From CAG-917 sp051883555 (GTDB taxonomy: Bacteria > Bacillota > Clostridia > Christensenellales > CAG-917), in assembly GCA_051883555.1 (NCBI GenBank), contig JBJETY010000080.1:1-21275 (forward strand): a stretch of 21,275 nt of DNA. Direction: 5' to 3'. The notes beneath the pieces were generated by a model. The model saw only the letters and a program-made list of their open reading frames with translations, did no database searches and was not told where the DNA came from. The position numbers and the translations under genes were made by a program. Positions 1 to 7,767 of this stretch are shown piece after piece (position 1 is the first letter of the stretch; each line of letters starts with the position of its first letter).

Positions 1-1
1 A

Positions 2-553
2 CCTATTCGTGGCTATCATAGTAGCGTGTTAAGGCGTTGGGCATATATTCCGTTATACGTTAAGGAAGCTTTTCACAGAACGTTTGTTGATGGGCTTACC
101 GATAGAGAAAACGAGAGAACAACCGAGCTTGAATGGCTTAAACTTTTGACCAAGTATAGAGATGAACTTATTACCTGCCCCCATTGTGGATATGAGTATA
201 TTGTCGGTTATTCGGAAAAGAAAAAGTACGACATTTGCCCTTTGTGTGGCAAGGGACCAAAGGAAATTTGCTCTTTGCACGTTGGCAGAAACGTGGTTTC
301 TCTTGAACTTGGAAAGAAGATTTATATTAGCCACGTAGATAAGTATTCTTCGGAGTATAACACGGCAGTAGGTATTGTAGTGGCGAACAAAAACAATCCG
401 TCGCTTTGGGGGATAAAACTTGCTCTCAATAGCACGGTAGAAATTAAGGATGCTGACGGAAACGTTAAGCAAATTGTGGGAAACGGTGTTATTCCCATCG
501 TTAGAAACTTAAAAATCAAATTTAACGAAAACACAATAGGAGAAATAAGATAA
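2..553 (+). CDS. TerY-P-type protein kinase, C-terminal part (cut by left edge)
   Basis: The reading frame is open to the left edge, so this is the 3' end of a longer gene; the GTG at 26 is only an internal valine. The visible part has a segment with LRRWAYIP and AFHRTFVDGL, a helical linker, then a zinc-ribbon-like pair of Cys-x-x-Cys motifs (CPHC and CPLC, codons from about 175 to 265), and a beta-rich tail containing WGIKLALN. This order matches what I recall of the region after the kinase domain in kinases of the TerY-phosphorylation triad. The kinase catalytic domain itself lies outside the window, so the kinase call rests on this tail and on the neighbours. The stop codon overlaps the next start as TAATG, which implies translational coupling to the first VWA gene. 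Confidence 0.66.
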   Translation, partial: PIRGYHSSVLRRWAYIPLYVKEAFHRTFVDGLTDRENERTTELEWLKLLTKYRDELITCPHCGYEYIVGYSEKKKYDICPLCGKGPKEICSLHVGRNVVSLELGKKIYISHVDKYSSEYNTAVGIVVANKNNPSLWGIKLALNSTVEIKDADGNVKQIVGNGVIPIVRNLKIKFNENTIGEIR

Positions 554-1287
554 TGGAAAACAGAGATAGAATGTTAGGTGAAGGTATTGCAAGACAAGAA
601 CTCAATTTGTTGTTCGTAATCGACAACTCAGGTTCTATGGAGGGCGAAAAGCTCGGTGCGGTTAATAATACTATTCGTGACGTAATGAGCATTATGCCCG
701 AAATTCAGGAAGATACGTCTGATGCTACGATTAAGATTTCGGCACTCAAATTTAGCGACGATGCGAAATGGGTTTATAGCGAACCTAAAACGGTTAGCGA
801 GTTTAAGTGGAGCGATATTTCGTCTGAAGGTGGCACAAATTTGTCGGGCGCTTATGACGAACTTGCTAAATGGCTTACCAAGAAAGAAAAAGGTGGACAA
901 ATGCCGGACATTGGCGGTGTTGCCCCGATTATTATCTTGATGACTGACGGTATGCCTACAAGTTATGATTGGCAGAACCACTTGGATTCTTTGAAGAAAA
1001 AGGGTTGGTTTAAGGTGGCTTTGAAATACGCTTTGGCTATCGGTATTGATACGCAGGAAGCAATGGATGTGCTTTCAAAATTTACGGGAAATCCTGAAAC
1101 TGTGTTGAAAGTATATACCGCAGAAGCTCTTCGTAAGGTCATCAAAGTTATAGCTGTTACGGCATCAAAGGTAAAATCTAATTCTTCTACTATGGGTGTT
1201 GGTGCAGGCGCAGGTGCAACAAATAATGAAATTGCAAGAGAAGAAATTGCGGAGAAATTGGACGATATTAAAGACGTTGAATGGTAA
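553..1287 (+). CDS. TerY-like von Willebrand factor A domain protein 1
   Basis: A 244-residue soluble protein that is almost entirely one VWA domain. The metal-ion-dependent adhesion site is complete: D24-x-S26-x-S28 in FVIDNSGSMEG, T95 in GGTNLSGAYDEL and D132 in LMTDGMPT. Such domains bind a divalent metal and usually mediate regulated protein contacts. There is no signal peptide or membrane segment, so it should act in the cytoplasm. In TerY-P clusters this protein is thought to be the substrate or switch of the adjacent kinase and phosphatase. The C-terminal 40 residues are a flexible Ser/Gly/Ala-rich linker followed by a charged tail ending DVEW, a feature shared with the next gene (ending DWEW). 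The ATG at 553 overlaps the upstream stop. Confidence 0.88.
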   Translation: MENRDRMLGEGIARQELNLLFVIDNSGSMEGEKLGAVNNTIRDVMSIMPEIQEDTSDATIKISALKFSDDAKWVYSEPKTVSEFKWSDISSEGGTNLSGAYDELAKWLTKKEKGGQMPDIGGVAPIIILMTDGMPTSYDWQNHLDSLKKKGWFKVALKYALAIGIDTQEAMDVLSKFTGNPETVLKVYTAEALRKVIKVIAVTASKVKSNSSTMGVGAGAGATNNEIAREEIAEKLDDIKDVEW

Positions 1288-1298
1288 GGAGGAAAGTT

Positions 1299-2006
1299 AT
1301 GGATAGAATCGCAAAGCAACGACTTAACGTAGTTATACTTGTCGATTGTTCAAAAAGTATGCAAGGCGAGAGAATAGCACAAGTAAATTCTGCTCTTCGT
1401 GATATAAAAACGCACCTTGTAGATATGCAAAATGAGAATGCGAACGTCGATTTCCATATTACCGTAATTACCTTTTCGACTGATGCTTACTTCCTTAACG
1501 GAGATAGAAGCAAAGAGATTGAGAATTTCAATTTCAAAGATATTAAAGGCGGTGGATGGAGTAATTTACATATCGCTTATCAACGGCTTGAAGAGATTTT
1601 GAAGAAAGAAAGCAAAGGTGGAATAATGCCTGACTTTGGTGGTGTTGCTCCTATTCTCTTGCTTATGACTGACGGACACCCCACAAAATATCCGTTAAAA
1701 GAAGAAATGAAAGCTTTGAAGCAGTTGCCTTGGTTTAACGTTGCGTTAAAGTATGGTATTGCTATCGAACTTAAAAACCAAAGAACACACGACGTTCTGC
1801 GTGAATTTGTAGATGGAAACGGTGACGTTATTGAGTGTTTTAATGCAAAACTTTTGGAGAACATTATCAAGATAATCGTTCTCACAGCATCAAAAGTCAA
1901 ATCAAGCTCAACAGCAGTAAGAAATGGCACAAGTGTTACGGTTGTTCAGGAGGTTCAACAGCAAGTTCAACAAGCTCTTTCGGAAGTAGATGATTGGGAG
2001 TGGTAA
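1299..2006 (+). CDS. TerY-like von Willebrand factor A domain protein 2
   Basis: A 235-residue paralogue of the preceding gene. I chose the ATG at 1299 over the in-frame ATG at 1281 because a strong AAGGAGG site at 1286-1292 stands six bases before it and after the upstream gene is nearly finished. MIDAS residues are D16-x-S18-x-S20 in LVDCSKSMQG and D125 in LLMTDGHPT. The threonine position is serine here (S88 in GGGWSNLHIAY). Both copies share a block of the type KGG-x-MPD-x-GGVAPI just before the last MIDAS aspartate, and both end in a short acidic tail with tryptophans. This supports tandem duplication followed by divergence. No export signal is seen. It probably works with the kinase and phosphatase on either side. 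Confidence 0.88.
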   Translation: MDRIAKQRLNVVILVDCSKSMQGERIAQVNSALRDIKTHLVDMQNENANVDFHITVITFSTDAYFLNGDRSKEIENFNFKDIKGGGWSNLHIAYQRLEEILKKESKGGIMPDFGGVAPILLLMTDGHPTKYPLKEEMKALKQLPWFNVALKYGIAIELKNQRTHDVLREFVDGNGDVIECFNAKLLENIIKIIVLTASKVKSSSTAVRNGTSVTVVQEVQQQVQQALSEVDDWEW

Positions 2007-2007
2007 T

Positions 2008-2829
2008 ATGATAGCGTATTTTACAAAGACAAACATTGGCTATTCACATATCAAAGAAAATAAGTGTTGTCAAGATTATTCCGCTTGTTATCACGATGAA
2101 GAGCGAACGATTATTACAGCTTGTGACGGTCACGGTGGAGATATATACATAAGAAGTCACTTTGGTAGTAAGTTTGCAAGTAATGCCGTTGTTTCCGTGT
2201 TAAAAGAGTTGGAGCGTTCAGACTTTTACAAGTATTCAAGAACGGATATTTGCAACAAGCTACGCTTGAAAATCCTTTGTGAATGGAATGCAATGGTGGA
2301 AAAGCACTTGTCTGAAAAGCATCTTTCCAAACGTGAAGTTTTGCATTTAAACGAAGATAAGCTGTTTAAGCTAAAACAAAACCCGGAAAAAGCATACGGA
2401 ACAACGTTAAATGCTGCTATGATTTTCGGCAACAAACTTGTATGCGTTTCCATTGGCGACGGTGGGGTTATTATTGTCAGAAAGGGAGAGATTGCATTAG
2501 CTCTCCCTGATGATGAAGAAGCTGTTGCTAACACAACATGTTCGATGTGCCAAGAAGATGCTTACGAACACCTGAAGATAGAAATATACGATTTCTCTGA
2601 CTTTGACGGCGTGGTTGTTTGTACGGACGGGCTTATAAATCCGTATCAAAGTATGGGCAATTTTAGAGATAAGTTCATCAAACCTATTTGTTTGAAGATA
2701 CAAGATGGCAAACAGGTAGAGATAGACGATTTTATCGTTTCAGTTGGCGAAAAGATTGGTATTGGCGACGATGTTTCTTTTGGTATCGCAATGAAAACTG
2801 GAATATCGCTTAGGAGTTATAGAAAATAA
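2008..2829 (+). CDS. PP2C-family serine/threonine protein phosphatase
   Basis: A 273-residue metal-dependent phosphatase. The PP2C landmarks appear in order: ACDGHGG at 38-44, GTTLNAAMIF at 131-140, SIGDGG at 148-153, CTDGL at 205-209 and GDDVS at 253-257. These hold the aspartates that bind the two catalytic metals. There is no transmembrane or sensor domain, so it is a bare cytoplasmic phosphatase. The start at 2008 follows the VWA stop by one base; an in-frame ATG at 1990 lies inside the VWA gene and is less likely. The family reverses Ser/Thr phosphorylation, here most likely on the VWA proteins or the kinase. Its stop overlaps the next start as TAATG. Confidence 0.9.
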   Translation: MIAYFTKTNIGYSHIKENKCCQDYSACYHDEERTIITACDGHGGDIYIRSHFGSKFASNAVVSVLKELERSDFYKYSRTDICNKLRLKILCEWNAMVEKHLSEKHLSKREVLHLNEDKLFKLKQNPEKAYGTTLNAAMIFGNKLVCVSIGDGGVIIVRKGEIALALPDDEEAVANTTCSMCQEDAYEHLKIEIYDFSDFDGVVVCTDGLINPYQSMGNFRDKFIKPICLKIQDGKQVEIDDFIVSVGEKIGIGDDVSFGIAMKTGISLRSYRK

Positions 2830-3686
2830 TGAACTTTATAGATGCGTTAGGATACTTGTATCATAATCGGACGAGCGACGAAGAATTTACCGACCCGTTT
2901 TTTCTCTATTGCAGAATGTCAGATTTGTGCAGTTCAAGCTATGAAGATAAACGAAAAGTATTGTTGTTTTATCAAGTGAACAAGAAGCTTGATATGGTTC
3001 GTGCTATATTGAGCAAAGACGAAACAGTTGGTTCGAGGTACAATGAAGTGGCGGATTTATTGAGCGCCAGTAGTTTTTATAAACTATTGGATTCGGTTAA
3101 GTGTGTTGTTTTTCCTGAAAATGTACGAGAAGAAAAGCTAAAGCTACAACCACAAAAGAAAGCTTTTGTTCAAGCCGTCATAACAAAGACGGAAGAACCA
3201 CAAGAAGAGGAAACAAGAACACCACTCACATCTTCGTATGTGGGTGGTGGAGATACTGACGTTATAATCGGTTTAAGTATTATAGCCGGAGCAATTTTAG
3301 TAATAGGATTGTTTATTACATTTGCTTGTGTTTTCGATTGGTCTTGGATGGTTTGGCAATGGCTTGTCGGCATTGTTGGTGGTATTTTGCTATCAGCTAT
3401 TCTTGTTGGGATTGTTGCTTGGTTCGATGAAGAATGTCTTGCTGATTATTACGTGCTTGGCTCTTTTGTGTTAGGGGCGTGCATTCTAATCAACTTTATT
3501 TTACTCTTAATATTTAGGGGAAACTATAAGATAATTTTCGGTTGTTGTTCGGTTCTTGAATTACTTGGTGGCTTGATTCTTGTTTTCCCTACTTTCGACG
3601 ATTGTGAAGAAGTTTGGGGCGGTGTTCAAGTTATAGAAATACTCGTTAACGTGGCGTTATTTGTGATCGGTTTGATTTGTTTATAG
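2829..3686 (+). CDS. Five-helix membrane protein of the TerY-P cluster, unknown function
   Basis: I do not recognise this 285-residue protein. Residues 1-140 are soluble and mostly helical, with a charged Glu/Thr-rich linker at about 119-135. Five hydrophobic spans follow at about 145-167, 174-198, 207-229, 233-253 and 266-284, with acidic patches between them (FDEE, FDDCEE). Several cysteines occur in or beside the membrane part. No signal peptide precedes the soluble part, so it is probably cytoplasmic. The gene overlaps the phosphatase stop (TAATG), so its translation is tied to the kinase/VWA/PP2C genes. A membrane output or sensor for the phospho-switch is a reasonable inference but not shown by sequence. 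No clear terminator follows. Confidence 0.75.
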   Translation: MNFIDALGYLYHNRTSDEEFTDPFFLYCRMSDLCSSSYEDKRKVLLFYQVNKKLDMVRAILSKDETVGSRYNEVADLLSASSFYKLLDSVKCVVFPENVREEKLKLQPQKKAFVQAVITKTEEPQEEETRTPLTSSYVGGGDTDVIIGLSIIAGAILVIGLFITFACVFDWSWMVWQWLVGIVGGILLSAILVGIVAWFDEECLADYYVLGSFVLGACILINFILLLIFRGNYKIIFGCCSVLELLGGLILVFPTFDDCEEVWGGVQVIEILVNVALFVIGLICL

Positions 3687-3781
3687 TCGCGAAATAAAAG
3701 AATTTTCATTATAACATAAATAATGTGGGTATATTATTTATAATATAACATATAAAAAATCTTAAAGGAGTGCAAAATCAC

Positions 3782-3810
3782 TTGAAAAAAATGATAAAAA
3801 GAAGTATAAT
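3782..3810 (+). promoter_or_regulatory. Sigma-A-type promoter for the WYL regulator gene
   Basis: TTGAAA at 3782-3787 and TATAAT at 3805-3810 are separated by exactly 17 bases, in a very AT-rich stretch. Transcription should start near 3817, only about ten bases before the ATG at 3828. No Shine-Dalgarno sequence lies in that short leader, so the message is nearly leaderless. An upstream AAAGGAG (3764-3770) is outside the predicted transcript. Confidence 0.7.
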
Positions 3811-3827
3811 TAAATTGGTATATTATT

Positions 3828-4778
3828 ATGAGTAAAACGTCACAATGCATTGAACTTCTTAAAATTCTATATAGCCGTAGTAGAATCGTAAGCGTAGGAG
3901 AGCTCGCGGACGTATTAGAAACGAATCCGCGAAATATTCCCGAATACGTAAACGAACTTCGTGATTGTGGATATGATATAAAAACAGTTCACGGTAGATA
4001 CGGCGGTTACTTACTTGAAAGGCACAGTACGTTTCCTGCGTTAAAGCTTTCGGATAGCGAACGGGAAGGTTTGATGGCAGGTTACGAGTATCTGCTTGCC
4101 CGTAACGACTTTATGGAAAAATCCGATTACGGAAAGGCTATGGGCAAAATTACTTCTGCAATTATGAGCCGTGACGTGAGCGAAGACGATACTTTAATTG
4201 CAAACAGGTTTCCACTTGCTATGCCACAAGACGAGCTTGAAGGTAGATATCTTGCCATTCAACAGTGTATAGCAAACAAGACGGTTTTAGATATAGAATA
4301 TCTTTCGCTTGACAACGAAGTGAGCAAGCGTTCGATACATCCATACAAGCTTTATATGTATAACAATGCTTGGTTTGTTTTGGCGTTTGATGAAAGTAAG
4401 GGCGATATTCGATATTTTAAAATAAATCGTATTGATAAGTATGCTGTTCAGAATCGTAAGTTTAGAGTGTTGCTTTCTTACAACGAAAGTGATTATCTTG
4501 ACGAATACGGAATGAAGAACAATGGTGAGTGGTATCCCATAAAGCTAAAGCTCACAGGCAATTATGCTATGCTTGTGAAAGAGCGTATCTATGGCAAAGA
4601 CCAAAAGGTTGAAGTCGTTGATGCTAAAACTACCATTCTTTCTTGCAAAATGCAAAACAAGGAAAATATTCTTGTCTTTGTTCTTGGGTTTGGGGAAAAT
4701 TGTGAAGTTCTCGAGCCGAAATGGCTGAAAGAAAGAATTATTGAAGCGATAGATAAATTATCAGAAAAGTATAGATGA
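3828..4778 (+). CDS. WYL-domain transcriptional regulator
   Basis: A 316-residue regulator. Residues 1-62 form a winged helix-turn-helix of the DeoR/HTH-11 type (VSVGELADVLETNPRNIPEYVNEL is replaced here by its limits: about 20-44, then GRYGGY as the wing at 56-61). A WYL domain spans about 140-210 with HPYKLYMYNNAWFVLAF, and a WCX-like C-terminal part follows. WYL domains bind ligands, often nucleic acids or nucleotides, and regulate many defence and stress loci. The gene begins a run of closely spaced genes, and its TGA overlaps in-frame ATG codons of the next gene at 4775 and 4778. It likely controls this run and perhaps itself from the adjacent promoter. Confidence 0.88.
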   Translation: MSKTSQCIELLKILYSRSRIVSVGELADVLETNPRNIPEYVNELRDCGYDIKTVHGRYGGYLLERHSTFPALKLSDSEREGLMAGYEYLLARNDFMEKSDYGKAMGKITSAIMSRDVSEDDTLIANRFPLAMPQDELEGRYLAIQQCIANKTVLDIEYLSLDNEVSKRSIHPYKLYMYNNAWFVLAFDESKGDIRYFKINRIDKYAVQNRKFRVLLSYNESDYLDEYGMKNNGEWYPIKLKLTGNYAMLVKERIYGKDQKVEVVDAKTTILSCKMQNKENILVFVLGFGENCEVLEPKWLKERIIEAIDKLSEKYR

Positions 4779-4792
4779 TGGGAAGGCGAGTA

Positions 4793-6610
4793 ATGAAAAA
4801 GTTATTTTACAAAATAATAGCCCTGACATTAGTTCTTTGTTTAATGTTTTCCCTAAGCGGCTGTATTTTCGACAAATGGGGAGAAGATATTGCTGATAGT
4901 ATTGTAAGTGAATTTGACACTTCCAAGAACGACCCAATACCAACGGGAAAAGCGGGTGTAAATGAGCAAATTTTATATGAAACAGTTTTGTTGGAAGATA
5001 TTATCGAAGAAAACATAATAACTGAAGATACTCTCAAAGAACAAATAATTACGGAAATTGTGGATTATGAAGCGCTTCGAGGAGAGGATATTGAAATTGA
5101 ATCAGTAAACGTTGAAATTTATGACGATATCAACGAAATGGAAGACGATTTTTGTTGCGAATCATATTATGCCGTTGATTTGGATTACTCATTCATAAAG
5201 CAAAGAATCGCTGCCGGGGCAAGTTTGGTTTTAGCAGAAGTTGTTATTGATACGGCTAGTGCTGTAATTAACTTGGTAACATTTCAATGGGGTTCACTGG
5301 CTGTTGACTGTGGTCAGATTATTGTAACAGCAGGCGCAACGACGATTTCGGCTTTTATTGCAAGTCAAGTTGCGAAAGCAAAGAGTTTGGCGGCAGGTAA
5401 CTCATATGAAATGGCTATGTATGACGCTCTTTACGAAGGAGCAAATGCTTTCTATTATACAGCTGTTTCAATAGATGCTGTAAACACGGCAATATCTCTT
5501 GGTCAGTTAGTTGACTTAGGAGTAAAAGGAGTTAAAGCCCTTGTTAATTTCATTAAGTCAAAAGCGGCGGTAGATATAGTTGATTCTGCCGGAAAAGTAG
5601 TTGGTAAGGCAACTGCAAAAGGAACATTCAAAGTTACTGTTGATGGGGTTGAAAGAACTTGCCAAGCAGCAAAAGCAACTAATTTAGCGGGTACAATAGA
5701 TTTATATGACGCAACGACAAAAGCTTACGTTACGACGCTGTCAAGAACGGGAGAAGTGTTGCTACAAACAACACGAACAATTCCGGGAGAGATTTTGTTG
5801 AAAGCGGGGGACAATGTAGGCAAGGCAAAATATATTTTCGATGGAACTGACGCATATAAAGTTACTTATACGCAAAGTGGCGAAGCAACTAAAACGTGGA
5901 TAGGAATTATTGACCAAGGCGGATATATAAAAAATAATTTTGGTCAAATAGTTAAAAAAATTGACTTTGATACAGGCAAAGAAATCAATGGTTTTTCTAA
6001 ATTGATTAAGGCTTCTCAGAGTAATAAAATTACAGTCGATGTTTTTGGAGAGTTGGTAGAAATTACCGACGTATCGACACAAACAACCAAAGCATTGACA
6101 AAGAAAACTGTTGACGGTGTAATTACTTATTTGGATTCTGCAAACAATAAGATTTTAGCAGAATATGCAGGAACAGATGGAATTACTTATTTAATGAGAG
6201 TAAGTGATAACATCAATAACGCAAAAGTTTCAGGTTCGTTGGCTGATGGTGGTTTCGACTTCAATTGGAAAGCTAATTTAGACTTCATAAGGTCTGATGC
6301 AACTTCCACAATAAGAAAAAGTTTGGTTGAATATGTTCAAAACAACAATATTAACTTGGTTCGTCAAAACTTCCCTGAATTAACACTTGAGATGATAGAT
6401 TACATAAAGCAGTATGGTAGAGTTCCAACAAGTATTCAAATTCACCACTGCAAAAATGTGGCGAATTTCCCTGATTTAGCGGGCGATTATAGAAACTTAG
6501 TTGTTTTAACACGAGAAAGCCATTTGGCTGCACATTTTGGGGATTTTCATAATGCAACGATGTCAAATCCTTCGGTCTATGTTGACCTAAAAGTTTTGTT
6601 CGGGCTGTAG
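4793..6610 (+). CDS. Lipoprotein with C-terminal HNH-like nuclease domain, candidate polymorphic toxin
   Basis: A 605-residue protein. I placed the start at 4793 (MKKLFYKII) because it gives a clean lipoprotein signal peptide with lipobox LSGC and Cys24; ATGs at 4775 and 4778 would add a charged extension. Residues about 60-125 are strongly acidic. Residues about 140-260 hold alanine-rich hydrophobic helices that could insert in membranes. A beta-rich middle follows. The last 60 residues contain IHHCKNV (H551, H552), YRNLVVL (N568) and SHLAAHFGDFH (H577, H581, H586), the layout of an HNH/endonuclease VII-type metal-binding nuclease. A membrane-anchored leader, a variable middle and a C-terminal nuclease followed directly by a SUKH gene match the polymorphic toxin plan. 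The target and delivery route are not visible. Confidence 0.78.
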   Translation: MKKLFYKIIALTLVLCLMFSLSGCIFDKWGEDIADSIVSEFDTSKNDPIPTGKAGVNEQILYETVLLEDIIEENIITEDTLKEQIITEIVDYEALRGEDIEIESVNVEIYDDINEMEDDFCCESYYAVDLDYSFIKQRIAAGASLVLAEVVIDTASAVINLVTFQWGSLAVDCGQIIVTAGATTISAFIASQVAKAKSLAAGNSYEMAMYDALYEGANAFYYTAVSIDAVNTAISLGQLVDLGVKGVKALVNFIKSKAAVDIVDSAGKVVGKATAKGTFKVTVDGVERTCQAAKATNLAGTIDLYDATTKAYVTTLSRTGEVLLQTTRTIPGEILLKAGDNVGKAKYIFDGTDAYKVTYTQSGEATKTWIGIIDQGGYIKNNFGQIVKKIDFDTGKEINGFSKLIKASQSNKITVDVFGELVEITDVSTQTTKALTKKTVDGVITYLDSANNKILAEYAGTDGITYLMRVSDNINNAKVSGSLADGGFDFNWKANLDFIRSDATSTIRKSLVEYVQNNNINLVRQNFPELTLEMIDYIKQYGRVPTSIQIHHCKNVANFPDLAGDYRNLVVLTRESHLAAHFGDFHNATMSNPSVYVDLKVLFGL

Positions 6611-6620
6611 AGGTGATTAA

Positions 6621-7220
6621 ATGGATTTTTTTGATAAATTACTTTTGTGGAAAGATGGTAATACAAACGATAAAACATCAAATGGGAATGAACTAATATG
6701 TTTAGTCCATCCAAATGTAAAAAATGATTATCTACACGTTTTGTTTTACCCGTTAGACAAGAAAAAAAGAAAAGAATTTGAAAAAATTTTCGATTTGAAG
6801 CATAACAAAGGTTTGGAATCTTATATCAAATTCTTATCTGAACACAATGGTGCAGTTCTTTATTCGGGTGGAATTGTTTTCTTCGGTTTTACCGAAAATC
6901 AATCCATTAACACATTTATAGAACCACCATCATTAAGTAGAATGAACGACAGAGATTTGATTCATAGACAGAATCTTGAGTGGTTGTTTATTGGAAATTT
7001 AATGCATAGAGAGATGGATAACGTCAATATGTATATAAATTCCAAAGATGGTACCGTCTTGTGGGTTCACAAAAACCAAGAGATGGAGAATTTTAAAACA
7101 TTAGAACAGTCGTTGAGTCATATTTACGCAGTTTATAATGTGTGTTACAGAAAAGACGGGGAAAATAAAAATTACAATAATAGAAAAATGAATGTATATG
7201 AAAACATTCAACTTTACTAA
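6621..7220 (+). CDS. SUKH (SMI1/KNR4) family immunity protein
   Basis: A 199-residue cytoplasmic protein beginning ten bases after the toxin-like gene, behind AGGTGAT. The central block around residues 68-90 (YIKFLSEHNG then GGIVFFGF) is the characteristic SUKH core, in which an aromatic-rich strand follows the HNG turn. A second conserved-looking part is LEWLFIGNL with MYINSKDGTVLWVH at about 119-150. SUKH proteins are among the commonest immunity proteins, and they pair often with nuclease toxins of the HNH superfamily. The genomic position makes it the likely inhibitor of the nuclease domain upstream. The C-terminal 25 residues are polar and unremarkable. Confidence 0.75.
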   Translation: MDFFDKLLLWKDGNTNDKTSNGNELICLVHPNVKNDYLHVLFYPLDKKKRKEFEKIFDLKHNKGLESYIKFLSEHNGAVLYSGGIVFFGFTENQSINTFIEPPSLSRMNDRDLIHRQNLEWLFIGNLMHREMDNVNMYINSKDGTVLWVHKNQEMENFKTLEQSLSHIYAVYNVCYRKDGENKNYNNRKMNVYENIQLY

Positions 7221-7235
7221 TCGGAGGATATTAAA

Positions 7236-7739
7236 ATGAAAAGAAGAATTATCGGCTTATTGTTAAGTATTGTTTGCATCTTTGGTGTGTTTGGTTTAAC
7301 CGCTTGTAAAGATGAAGAACCCACCACTTATACGGTTGAAAAGAGAGATTTTTATTATAGTATTGATAACGGTGCAACTTATGGCAACGAAAGAGTTGAA
7401 CTTGAAGTTGGTCAGACCGTTCTTATGAAAGTTTTAGTGACTGTAACTACCAACAAGGAAGAAAAAGAGAATATTAGTGGTAGTTTAACTATTCCTAACA
7501 TTACTGCTGTTGATGCATATTATTTAAGGGGGCAAAAGATTACTCCTACTCTAGATGATATTAACAATGTAACTACATATCCGTTCTCGATTACGACGAA
7601 CGAAGATTGGACGTTTATTTTTGAATTTGTACCTACAAGTGAAGCAAGAGTTCAGATGTCTCTCGATTTTGAAGAGCCCATTCCTGAAATCTATGACGGT
7701 ATTTACACAATTAAGTTTGTAAATCCTGAAGCCGAATAA
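7236..7739 (+). CDS. Small lipoprotein next to ABC transporter
   Basis: A 167-residue lipoprotein. A positively charged start (MKRRIIG), a hydrophobic stretch and the lipobox LTAC give Cys24 as the lipidation site. The mature part looks like a single beta-rich domain with repeated hydrophobic strands and no recognised enzyme motif. A GGAGG site at 7223-7227 stands eight bases before the ATG. It is not a typical solute-binding protein by size. Its place directly before the permease suggests an accessory surface component of that transporter, or a surface partner of the toxin-like lipoprotein. Function unknown. Confidence 0.72.
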   Translation: MKRRIIGLLLSIVCIFGVFGLTACKDEEPTTYTVEKRDFYYSIDNGATYGNERVELEVGQTVLMKVLVTVTTNKEEKENISGSLTIPNITAVDAYYLRGQKITPTLDDINNVTTYPFSITTNEDWTFIFEFVPTSEARVQMSLDFEEPIPEIYDGIYTIKFVNPEAE

Positions 7740-7767
7740 TATTATAATTTCAGGAGGTGACTGATAA

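Noticed and set aside
53..472. 139-codon minus-strand frame opposite the kinase tail
   Set aside because: Antisense shadow of a clear coding sequence with zinc-ribbon motifs; no ribosome site or recognisable product.
3782..3835. Possible 17-codon leader peptide before the WYL gene
   Set aside because: It has a TTG start eleven bases after AAAGGAG, and the same bases form a good -35/-10 promoter. Not strong enough to annotate as a gene; kept only as a question.
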